Positions 1 to 5,039 of a stretch of 5,039 bases of DNA are shown here, one piece after another (the stretch's first letter is position 1; each line of letters opens with the position of its first letter). The DNA lies in contig DINJ01000218.1 of the NCBI GenBank assembly GCA_002423665.1, positions 1,379 through 6,417 on the forward strand, given 5' to 3'. Origin of the DNA: Bacteroidetes bacterium UBA5543 (lineage in GTDB: Bacteria > Bacteroidota > Bacteroidia > Chitinophagales > Chitinophagaceae). The notes beneath the pieces were generated by a model that searched no databases, was not told where the DNA came from, and saw nothing but the letters and a program-made list of their open reading frames with translations. The translations under genes were made by a program, and so were the position numbers.

Positions 1-594
1 ATAGATGCTGAGATTGATAGCATCAACAGCTTTGTAAAGCAGAAGACCGAAGCTAAGAAAGAAGCCCAGGAACTGATAAAGAAATACGAAAAGCAGCAGG
101 ACAATGTAAAGAACAGCCGTGAGTTTGAAGCTATCAACAAAGAGCTGGAAATGCAGGAGCTGGAAGTGAAGCTGAATGATAAGCATATAAAAGACGCCGG
201 CTACGAGCTGAAAGATCGTAACGCGGCTAAAGATTCTACCCAGGATAAAATACAGGAAGTAGAAGAGCAACTGAAAGAGAAGAAAGCAGAGCTGGATAAA
301 ATCATCAACGAAACCGGTAAAGAAGAAAAAGTGTTGATTGAAAAATCGGCTGAGGCAAAAGAAAAAGTTGACCCACGACTGCTGACTGCTTATGAGCGTA
401 TACGCGGTAGCTACCACAATGGCCTGGCAGTAGTGCCTATCGTGCGCGACTCATGCGGTGGTTGCTTCAACGTAATACCTCCACAGCGCCAGTCTGAAAT
501 CCGCCAGCATAAGAAAATCATCGTATGCGAGCATTGCGGCCGTGTGCTGGTTGATGTAGACCTGCACGACAAAGTGAAAATAGACGGTAAGTAA
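1..594 (+). CDS. Coiled-coil protein with C-terminal C4 zinc ribbon (COG1579-like), 5' end missing
   Basis: The reading frame is open from base 1 to the TAA at 592-594, giving 197 visible residues; the true start lies left of the window and the ATG at 151 is internal. Visible residues 1 to about 125 are rich in Glu, Lys, Gln and Ala with few hydrophobic breaks, as in a long coiled coil, and include the stretch NSREFEAINKELE that is typical of this family. The C-terminus holds two cysteine pairs, CGGC (visible residues 152-155) and CEHC (176-179), spaced C-X2-C-X20-C-X2-C, which should bind one zinc ion. Relatives are about 240-260 residues long, so roughly 50-60 are missing. There is no signal peptide in view and the protein is probably cytoplasmic. 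Its biochemical role is not well established; nucleic-acid or protein binding is a guess from the fold. In many Bacteroidota the gene follows a Nif3-like metal-protein gene, which would lie outside this window. The family call is confident, the function is not. Confidence 0.88.
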   Translation: MDAEIDSINSFVKQKTEAKKEAQELIKKYEKQQDNVKNSREFEAINKELEMQELEVKLNDKHIKDAGYELKDRNAAKDSTQDKIQEVEEQLKEKKAELDKIINETGKEEKVLIEKSAEAKEKVDPRLLTAYERIRGSYHNGLAVVPIVRDSCGGCFNVIPPQRQSEIRQHKKIIVCEHCGRVLVDVDLHDKVKIDGK

Positions 595-609
595 TTACCC
601 AGGAACAAT

Positions 610-650
610 AAATTAACAAAGCCCGTCTGAACGACGGGCTTTGTTAATTT
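610..650 (+). terminator. Strong hairpin terminator after the zinc-ribbon gene
   Basis: An 18-bp perfect inverted repeat (610-627 pairing with 633-650) encloses a 5-nt loop (TGAAC, 628-632). The core GCCCGTC/GACGGGC is flanked by A/T-rich arms, so the 3' arm itself supplies the T-rich tail (TTTGTTAATTTT, 640-651). It begins 16 bases after the stop codon of the zinc-ribbon gene. The outer arms are A on the left and T on the right, so it could also work on the other strand, but no minus-strand gene needs it here. Confidence 0.85.
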
Positions 651-672
651 TAGCGGCATTTCAGTAACTTTA
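640..672 (+). promoter_or_regulatory. Possible Bacteroidota-type promoter for the cytochrome gene
   Basis: TTTG at 640-643 and TAACTTTA at 665-672 resemble the Bacteroidota -33 (TTTG) and -7 (TAnnTTTG) elements, separated by 21 bp; the -7 match lacks only the final G. Transcription would start near 677-680, leaving a leader of about 15-18 nt before the ATG at 695. The -33 element would lie inside the 3' arm of the preceding terminator. The match is short and comes from eye inspection only, so this is a weak call. Confidence 0.3.
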
Positions 673-694
673 TTAAGCATACCACTCCACTTAC

Positions 695-2062
695 ATGAAA
701 AGGATATTAATCTTCACTGTTACTGCATTACCGTTCTTATTGGCATTGGCCTTTTCACTGCCCGATGGTGAGGGAGTAACACCACTGCCTGCTAATGACC
801 AACGAACAGGTGACCCGCAAAAAGGATATGACTACCTGACCAAGGGCGACTTTCTGAAAAGCGGCCTGCCTTACGGCGTATTCGTTATGAACTCCGGCAA
901 GGATAAAGACAACCTGCTAAACCGTGAGGGTAAGAATGCGACTGTTGGGTATGGCTACAATGTAGTAGAGAACAAAGGCATTGAAATGGTGATACCTACC
1001 TGCCTGCAATGCCATGCTGCTGAGTTTGATGGTAAACTGGTTATTGGCTTAGGCAATACATCGCTTGACTTCAGTAATACGAGCAAGACTGATTTCAGCG
1101 GGCGCATCAATATGCTGCGCAATATGGCACCTAAGCAATATGAGGCTGCAGCCCCCTTCCTCAATGCTTTTGCTGTGACATATCCGCTGATGGAAACAGA
1201 GGTACGTGGTGTGAATACCGCCGACAGGTTGGCTGCAATACTTGCAGCCCATCGCAATCCGCAAACACTGCAATGGAATGATACACCACTGCTGGCCATA
1301 CCCGATGGGGTGATACCTACCGATGTACCGGCATGGTGGCTGCTGAAGAAGAAGAACGCCATGTTCTATACAGGCTTTGGCAGGGGAGATTTCAGTCGGT
1401 TTCTTATGCTGTCTAACCTGCTGACAGTAACTGACACAGCAGAGGCGAGGGAAGTAAGTTCGCACTTTACAGACGTGCTGGCGTATATCCGCTCGCTGGA
1501 GGCGCCGCCATATCCAAAAGAGGTAGACCGAAAACTGGCTAAAGAAGGTAAGACCGTATTTAACTACAGTTGCAGCGGGTGCCATGGAACTTATGGCAAG
1601 GATGAAGAATACCCCAACCTGTTGATACCTGCATCGATAGTACAAACAGACTCGGCCCTATGCGGCGAAATAATGAAGAACAAGCAATTCATTGACTGGT
1701 TTAACAACAGTTGGTTTGTAGAAGGAGACCATGCTGCTCAGTTAGTGCCTTACAATGGGTATATAGCACCGCCACTGGATGGGGTATGGGCAACTGCCCC
1801 GTATATGCACAATGGTTCTGTGCCTACCGTTGAGGCTATGCTCAATAGCAAAGTGCGTCCTGCATACTGGAGCCGCGATTTCAAGGATCCTGAATACGAT
1901 TATCAATCGCTGGGCTGGAAATATAAGATAGAAGAAAAACCGGAACGACGCAGAGTGTACAATACCACCTTGCCCGGGTATGGCAATCACGGCCACTACT
2001 TCGGCGATGCGTTGACACAAAGCGAAAGAGCGGCCGTGATAGAATATTTAAAAACGCTCTGA
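695..2062 (+). CDS. Exported di-haem c-type cytochrome, RoxA / di-haem peroxidase-like
   Basis: This 455-residue protein starts with a Sec signal peptide (MKR, then a hydrophobic core at about residues 4-21), so it acts outside the inner membrane. It has two covalent haem-attachment motifs, CLQCH (103-107) and CSGCH (293-297); the second opens a C-terminal cytochrome c domain. The segment GVWATAPYMHNGSVPT (363-378) matches the motif shared by RoxA-type rubber oxygenases and related di-haem peroxidase-like proteins, where a histidine in this position is thought to ligate a haem; here that would be H372. The middle part (about 210-245, including WWLLKKK and GFGRGDFSRF) is likely to line the haem interface. 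RoxA itself is nearly 680 residues, so this is a much shorter relative, and peroxidase, oxygenase or plain electron-transfer activity cannot be told apart from sequence. It stands alone: a terminator lies upstream and a convergent gene begins 2 bp downstream. The ATG at 695 has no Shine-Dalgarno sequence but is directly followed by the signal peptide, which supports this start. Confidence 0.85.
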   Translation: MKRILIFTVTALPFLLALAFSLPDGEGVTPLPANDQRTGDPQKGYDYLTKGDFLKSGLPYGVFVMNSGKDKDNLLNREGKNATVGYGYNVVENKGIEMVIPTCLQCHAAEFDGKLVIGLGNTSLDFSNTSKTDFSGRINMLRNMAPKQYEAAAPFLNAFAVTYPLMETEVRGVNTADRLAAILAAHRNPQTLQWNDTPLLAIPDGVIPTDVPAWWLLKKKNAMFYTGFGRGDFSRFLMLSNLLTVTDTAEAREVSSHFTDVLAYIRSLEAPPYPKEVDRKLAKEGKTVFNYSCSGCHGTYGKDEEYPNLLIPASIVQTDSALCGEIMKNKQFIDWFNNSWFVEGDHAAQLVPYNGYIAPPLDGVWATAPYMHNGSVPTVEAMLNSKVRPAYWSRDFKDPEYDYQSLGWKYKIEEKPERRRVYNTTLPGYGNHGHYFGDALTQSERAAVIEYLKTL

Positions 2063-2064
2063 GG

Positions 2065-3483
2065 TTACTTTACATTCTGATTGAGCCATGTGGTGACAAT
2101 GTCCAATACCTCAGGCTTGATGGTTTGCTCCAGTTGCCCGTATTCCTGTACGGTGCAGGTGTTACATTCCTGGAAGAGGTGATTCACGCCCTCTACTTCT
2201 CTCACCTCCTGTACTTTCGATTTGCTGTTAGTAAGTGCTTTGTTGATACCCTCCAGGTTGGTACGGCTGAGAACCTGTATGTCTTTATCTCCATTTAAAG
2301 CAAGTACCTTGCAATTGACTTTCTCTAATACAGGTTTGGGGTCGTATTTCATGAAGTACATCATCCACTTGTTATCATATAGCTTCACAAATTCGTAGGC
2401 AAACTTCTTTTTTGAATCCTCGTCTGTAATTCCGGTTGTGGCTTGTACTGTTGTTTCGTCAGTTGCAGCTATCCAGTCTGTTAGTGCTTTGTTCACACGC
2501 CTTTCTGCTATGTCACGGTCAGTAGCGGTAGTAATACCGTTCATTATAGTTGTGTACAGTTCTGCGTATTGGTTAGCTTGTTCTTCTGATAATCTCATCG
2601 TCTTCATCAATGCTGCATTCTGTTCTGCCATCGCTTGTATCACCTGTACACCCGGCGCTGCCATCAATACGATGAAGTCGATGTCTTTGCTGCGTGACGC
2701 TACCAACTGGGCTATCAGCCCTCCTTCGCTATGCCCGTACAGGCCTATTTTCTTCCTGTCTACTTCTTTTCTTTTCTTCAGGTATTCAAGTGCAGCCATT
2801 ACATCATCGGCAAAGTCTTCAGATGTAGCTTTACTCCGGTCGCCGGTAGTTTTGCCTGTGCCACGGTCATCCACACGTAATACTACATATCCCTGTTTGG
2901 TGAGGTGGTCGGCCACTACGGCGAAGGGTTTGTGCTGAAACAGTTCTTCGTCCCGGTTCTGTGGTCCGGAGCCTGATATAAGAATCAGTGCAGGGTGCTG
3001 CTTATCATCACGTGGCGTTGTTATAGTGGCGCCATATTCTATGCTCTTGTTTTCGTTGTAGAATAGTATGTCTTCGCTATTGTATGAATAAGGGCCCTTA
3101 GGTGTTTGCGGACGGTTGAGTTCAACTCTGCCCTCACGCCTGTCAAGGTTAAGGGGCAGAGACATGCCGTTTTGTGTCCATTGTCCGTCTATACGGTTTA
3201 CTTCGGCCATTTTACCATCGTACCTGCCGTTTACTTTTACAACTTTGATGTGTATACTGTCGCCATCAACTATTACGGTATCGCAGGGAATGTCCTTTGC
3301 TCCTTGTGCAGGTACATCCATTGTGGAAACAGGACTGCCGGCTTTATGTCCTGAAATATTGAAACCCATACGCAGGTTTTGCACTCCGCTAAGAGCCCCG
3401 GCCCAGGTACCGTCAAAATTGTTTTGGCCAAATACACATGATACTGATGCTATGAGTATGCATGTGAGTATGAATTTTTTCAT
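2065..3483 (-). CDS. Exported alpha/beta-fold serine hydrolase (esterase/peptidase-like)
   Basis: The 472-residue product has a signal peptide (MKKFILTC..., core about residues 4-18) that probably ends near VFG-QN at 19-21. A cysteine at 16 follows SVS, which is a poor lipobox, so a soluble periplasmic or secreted protein is more likely than a lipoprotein. Residues 21 to about 125 form a beta-rich N-terminal domain (GTWAGALS at the front) common in Bacteroidota hydrolases. The catalytic alpha/beta hydrolase domain follows: oxyanion-region motif SGSGPQNRDE (170-179), nucleophile elbow GHSEGG (250-255, Ser252), probable acid Asp401 in NGDKDIQV and His435 in VNHLFQ, so the triad looks complete. 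A helical insertion at about 281-385 probably forms the lid over the active site. The substrate is unknown; small esters or peptides are both possible in this superfamily. Its ATG shares one base with the stop codon of the SdpI-like gene (TAATG), so it is the third gene of that operon and is probably translationally coupled. No lipid- or toxin-specific signature is visible. Confidence 0.88.
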   Translation of the reverse strand: MKKFILTCILIASVSCVFGQNNFDGTWAGALSGVQNLRMGFNISGHKAGSPVSTMDVPAQGAKDIPCDTVIVDGDSIHIKVVKVNGRYDGKMAEVNRIDGQWTQNGMSLPLNLDRREGRVELNRPQTPKGPYSYNSEDILFYNENKSIEYGATITTPRDDKQHPALILISGSGPQNRDEELFQHKPFAVVADHLTKQGYVVLRVDDRGTGKTTGDRSKATSEDFADDVMAALEYLKKRKEVDRKKIGLYGHSEGGLIAQLVASRSKDIDFIVLMAAPGVQVIQAMAEQNAALMKTMRLSEEQANQYAELYTTIMNGITTATDRDIAERRVNKALTDWIAATDETTVQATTGITDEDSKKKFAYEFVKLYDNKWMMYFMKYDPKPVLEKVNCKVLALNGDKDIQVLSRTNLEGINKALTNSKSKVQEVREVEGVNHLFQECNTCTVQEYGQLEQTIKPEVLDIVTTWLNQNVK

Positions 3484-4157
3484 TATTGTATGTTAGTTTT
3501 TTTGTTGTTTTTATAATATAAATAGGAATAGAGTATAGATGCAATTGCGATAACTAATGCAACCCCGGTTGTAAACATAGACGCAATTTCCGTGTCAAAC
3601 CCTAATGCTACTAAGGTAATCAACAATCCACCTACAAAGAATAGTTTGGCAGCAATCCGGTGTGTCTTTTTCCAGTTGCCTTCGTCTTTCAATGTCCAGG
3701 GTATGCGCACACCTACAAAACTGTTGGGCCTGATATTGTACATTATATTGCCCATGAATACAAAGAACAACCCTATGGCCGGGAGGATAACCTTGTCCAG
3801 TAGTATTATATCCGGGTGAGTGCTGTTGATGATTATAGCCAGGCTTAATATAGTGATGAAAACCATTGTGCCTAAAGCTATCGTGTCGAATATAGGTGGT
3901 TTCCCGTCTTTGAATTTCTTCTTATCCAGCTTATGCACATTGGTAATAAGCAGATAAGTGAAAATGCCGATTACGCTCATTAGCAGAATGCTGAGCAGGA
4001 GTTCGATTTTGCCTCCATACCTGTCCGGTTTGCCGTCTGGGCCAAAGTGCAGGGCTACCTTTGCCGGTATTGTACTCCATTTCGTAAGCAGGTAAGCAAT
4101 GGGTACTATGGCCATAACACCAGCCAGCCAGTGCTTAAGAGGATTTCCTGATTCCAT
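3483..4157 (-). CDS. SdpI-family membrane protein with DUF1648 (immunity-protein-like)
   Basis: This 224-residue membrane protein has about six predicted transmembrane helices (roughly residues 9-25, 52-72, 92-110, 118-139, 169-187 and 193-214). A DUF1648 segment lies between the first two helices (about 27-54; note IPAKVALHFGPDGKPDRYGG). The SdpI signature spans about 136-167, with GNIMYNIRPNSFVG, the R-I-P-W-T-L core at 151-156 and WKKTHR at 162-167. In Bacillus subtilis, SdpI protects against the SdpC killing factor and, once toxin is bound, sequesters the repressor SdpR; that protein has the same domain pair. Many SdpI homologues outside Firmicutes have no known toxin, so immunity here is inference. 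The gene overlaps the upstream repressor gene by 23 bp and shares one base with the downstream hydrolase gene, so all three should be cotranscribed. Met15 is an alternative start that would remove the overlap but cut into the first helix, so the ATG at 4157 is preferred. The last residues are Lys/Asn-rich, suggesting a short cytoplasmic tail. Confidence 0.88.
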   Translation of the reverse strand: MESGNPLKHWLAGVMAIVPIAYLLTKWSTIPAKVALHFGPDGKPDRYGGKIELLLSILLMSVIGIFTYLLITNVHKLDKKKFKDGKPPIFDTIALGTMVFITILSLAIIINSTHPDIILLDKVILPAIGLFFVFMGNIMYNIRPNSFVGVRIPWTLKDEGNWKKTHRIAAKLFFVGGLLITLVALGFDTEIASMFTTGVALVIAIASILYSYLYYKNNKKTNIQ

Positions 4158-4437
4158 GTAGTTTAATTTTTTTCAGATCGTTATCCGATTTGAATTGCAA
4201 TACCCATTTCAGTATTTCATCCACTACAGTAGTGTTGAGTGTATAGGTAATGAACTGTTTGTTTTTGCTCGCGTCAATCAAGCCTGCCTGTTTCAGCAGG
4301 TCCAGGTGGTGCGATATACTGGGCTTGGATATCTCAAACTGTTCAGCGATTTCGCCGGCGGTCATGTCACCATTCTTCAGCAGTTCCAGTATCTCCCGCC
4401 TTGTCTGGTCATTCAGCGCTTTGAACAAGTTATTCAT
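4135..4437 (-). CDS. ArsR-family winged-helix repressor, SdpR-like autorepressor
   Basis: This is a 100-residue DNA-binding protein with the compact ArsR/SdpR layout: N-terminal helix with NLFKALNDQTRREILELL (3-20), helix-turn-helix with TAGEIAEQFEISKPSISHHL (26-45), of which about 36-50 is the recognition helix, and a beta wing at about 54-67 (LIDASKNKQFITYTL). The C-terminal helix (71-83) probably makes the dimer. The protein contains no cysteine, so the thiolate metal site of classic ArsR/SmtB sensors is absent; it is unlikely to be an arsenic or cadmium sensor. The SdpI-like gene follows at once with a 23-bp overlap, the same order as sdpR-sdpI in Bacillus subtilis, where SdpR represses its own operon. 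A palindrome 8 bp upstream of its ATG (4446-4467) is the natural binding-site candidate. The start at 4437 fits family length and lacks a Shine-Dalgarno sequence, as expected in Bacteroidota. Family call is firm; the signal it responds to is inferred from SdpI only. Confidence 0.9.
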   Translation of the reverse strand: MNNLFKALNDQTRREILELLKNGDMTAGEIAEQFEISKPSISHHLDLLKQAGLIDASKNKQFITYTLNTTVVDEILKWVLQFKSDNDLKKIKLHGIRKSS

Positions 4438-4445
4438 TATTTAGG

Positions 4446-4467
4446 TATTTAGACAAATATCTAAATA
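4446..4467. promoter_or_regulatory. Likely operator of the SdpR-like repressor
   Basis: TATTTAGA (4446-4453) and TCTAAATA (4460-4467) form a perfect 8-bp inverted repeat with a 6-bp spacer, the size and shape bound by a winged-helix dimer. A further copy of the half-site, TATTTAG, lies at 4438-4444, 8 bp from the first in direct orientation and touching the ATG. The palindrome is centred on the predicted -7 box of the repressor operon, so binding would block transcription. That the site is bound by this repressor is inference from position. Confidence 0.6.
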
Positions 4468-4485
4468 ATATCTTTCCCGGCCAAG
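4454..4485 (-). promoter_or_regulatory. Probable promoter of the repressor/SdpI/hydrolase operon
   Basis: Read on the minus strand, CTTG (4485-4482) and GATATTTG (4461-4454) approximate the Bacteroidota -33 TTTG and -7 TAnnTTTG elements, with 20 bp between them; each differs from consensus at one conserved base. Transcription would begin near 4447-4450, giving a leader of about 10-13 nt. The site lies between the terminator of the fructose-bisphosphatase gene and the repressor ATG, where a promoter is needed. The -7 box is the spacer of the operator palindrome. Confidence 0.42.
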
Positions 4486-4491
4486 ATATTA
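4466..4491. repeat. Second palindrome in the repressor leader
   Basis: TAATATCTT (4466-4474) and AAGATATTA (4483-4491) form a 9-bp perfect inverted repeat around an 8-bp GC-rich spacer (TCCCGGCC). It abuts the operator-like palindrome, sharing two bases with it, and covers the predicted -33 box. Its half-site differs from that of the first palindrome, so it may be the site of another regulator. With no T tract on either side it does not look like a terminator. Confidence 0.5.
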
Positions 4492-4493
4492 AC

Positions 4494-4519
4494 AAAAAGC
4501 CCCGCAATCTGCGGGGCTT
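4494..4519 (-). terminator. Intrinsic terminator of the fructose-bisphosphatase gene
   Basis: AAGCCCCGC (4497-4505) and GCGGGGCTT (4511-4519) form a 9-bp perfect stem with a 5-nt loop. On the minus strand the stem runs into TTTTTGTT (from the A tract at 4491-4498), the expected order for a Rho-independent terminator. It lies 21 bp beyond the fructose-bisphosphatase stop codon and isolates the repressor operon from that gene. Confidence 0.88.
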
Positions 4520-4540
4520 CAAGAACAATATACTTAATGG

Positions 4541-5039
4541 TTATGCTGTCACTTTGCCTTTTACAAAGCTCATAGCCTTTTCAACCATGTTTTTTGAGCC
4601 TATAAAGATAGGTACACGCTGGTGCAGTTCAGTGGGCTGCACTTCCAGTATCCTCTCTTTGCCGGTAGTAGCTATACCGCCTGCCGCTTCCATCAGGAAC
4701 GCCATAGGGTTACACTCGTACTGCAGGCGCAGCTTGCCGTTGGCATTCTTTTTATCAGCAGGATAAATGAATATGCCACCTTTTATTAATGTCCTGTGCA
4801 TGTCAGCCACCATAGAACCGATATAGCGGTGGGAATAGGGGCGGCCTTCTTCCTTATTTTCTTCCATACAGTAATCAAGGAAGGCTTTCATGCCATCGTC
4901 GTACTTGCATGTATTACCCTGGTTTACGGAATATATTTTGCCTTTCTCCGGGCATTTCATATTGGGGTGAGAGAGGCAGAATTCGCCGATTGAGGGTTCC
5001 AGTGTAAAACCGTTTACACCCAGTTTGGTAGCATATACC
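4541..5039 (-). CDS. fbp: Class 1 fructose-1,6-bisphosphatase, C-terminal half (5' end outside window)
   Basis: The frame is open from the right edge (first full codon at 5038) to the TAA at 4543-4541, giving 165 visible residues; the ATG at 4960 is internal, since the residues before it ([17 protein letters not shown]) continue the family alignment. The enzyme removes the 1-phosphate from fructose 1,6-bisphosphate, the committed step of gluconeogenesis, in the cytoplasm. Substrate-pocket motifs are present in order: YSVNQGN (visible 36-42), RYIGSMVAD (71-79), GGIFIYPAD (87-95) and [14 protein letters not shown] (101-114), followed by the C-terminal [11 protein letters not shown] (137-147). 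These include the Asn, Arg-Tyr, Tyr and Lys positions that contact sugar and phosphates in studied class 1 enzymes. Metal-binding residues of the family lie in the N-terminal half, which is not visible. Class 1 enzymes run to about 330-340 residues, so roughly half is seen. Nothing looks damaged. Confidence 0.95.
   Translation of the reverse strand, partial: VYATKLGVNGFTLEPSIGEFCLSHPNMKCPEKGKIYSVNQGNTCKYDDGMKAFLDYCMEENKEEGRPYSHRYIGSMVADMHRTLIKGGIFIYPADKKNANGKLRLQYECNPMAFLMEAAGGIATTGKERILEVQPTELHQRVPIFIGSKNMVEKAMSFVKGKVTA

Noticed and set aside
1049..1645. 198-codon minus-strand open frame opposite the cytochrome gene
   Set aside because: It lies wholly antisense to a convincing two-haem cytochrome, is unusually rich in Cys, Gln and His, and shows no recognisable domain.
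2438..2938. 166-codon plus-strand open frame opposite the hydrolase gene
   Set aside because: It is antisense to the catalytic core of the hydrolase, and its Ser/Ala/Val-rich composition is typical of a shadow frame.
3436..3483. Lipoprotein signal (Cys16) in the hydrolase
   Set aside because: The residues before the cysteine are SVS with no Leu at -3, and a normal cleavage site after VFG is more convincing.
3106..3496. Two plus-strand open frames (82 and 126 codons) over the hydrolase N-terminus
   Set aside because: They overlap each other and the signal peptide and N-terminal domain of the hydrolase, with no motif or promoter.
4195..4452. Plus-strand open frames opposite the repressor gene, as a possible missing toxin gene
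   Set aside because: They are fully antisense to a clear winged-helix gene and lack a signal peptide or any SdpC-like feature; no real toxin gene is supported.
4466..4491. Hairpin acting as a terminator or attenuator
   Set aside because: It has no T tract on either strand, lies upstream of the predicted transcription start, and the adjacent GC-rich hairpin at 4497-4519 already fits as terminator.
4541..4960. Start of the fructose-bisphosphatase at the ATG at 4960
   Set aside because: The same frame continues to the window edge with conserved family residues, so this ATG is internal and the gene is cut by the window.

Overview
The window looks like ordinary chromosomal DNA of a Bacteroidota bacterium, most likely of the Chitinophagales type. 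This rests on four points: the protein families present, the absence of Shine-Dalgarno sequences before all four visible start codons, two possible promoters resembling the Bacteroidota pattern (TTTG ... TAnnTTTG), and a class 1 fructose-bisphosphatase. I see no mobile element, RNA gene or CRISPR array.

Layout, left to right. (1) The 3' part of a plus-strand gene for a coiled-coil protein with a C-terminal four-cysteine zinc ribbon (1-594). It is followed by a hairpin with an 18-bp perfect stem (610-650), probably its terminator. (2) A plus-strand gene for an exported c-type cytochrome with two haem-binding CXXCH motifs, related to the di-haem peroxidase/RoxA group (695-2062). (3) A minus-strand block of three overlapping genes that converges on the cytochrome with only 2 bp between stop codons. 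In transcription order it encodes a small ArsR-type repressor like SdpR (4437-4135), a six-helix membrane protein with DUF1648 and SdpI parts (4157-3483), and an exported serine hydrolase of the alpha/beta fold (3483-2065). (4) A leader of about 100 bp before the repressor gene, with two abutting palindromes and a likely promoter, and beyond it the terminator of the next gene. (5) The 3' half of the class 1 fructose-1,6-bisphosphatase gene on the minus strand, running off the right edge.

The most interesting part is the repressor/SdpI/hydrolase operon. In Bacillus subtilis, SdpR represses sdpRI, and SdpI both gives immunity to the SdpC toxin and holds SdpR at the membrane when toxin is present. 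Here the same gene order occurs without any toxin gene in view, and a secreted hydrolase is tied to SdpI by a one-base stop/start overlap. The operator-like palindrome sits on the predicted -7 box, which fits autorepression. The hydrolase's part in such a response is inference. The zinc-ribbon, cytochrome and fructose-bisphosphatase genes look like unrelated neighbours.
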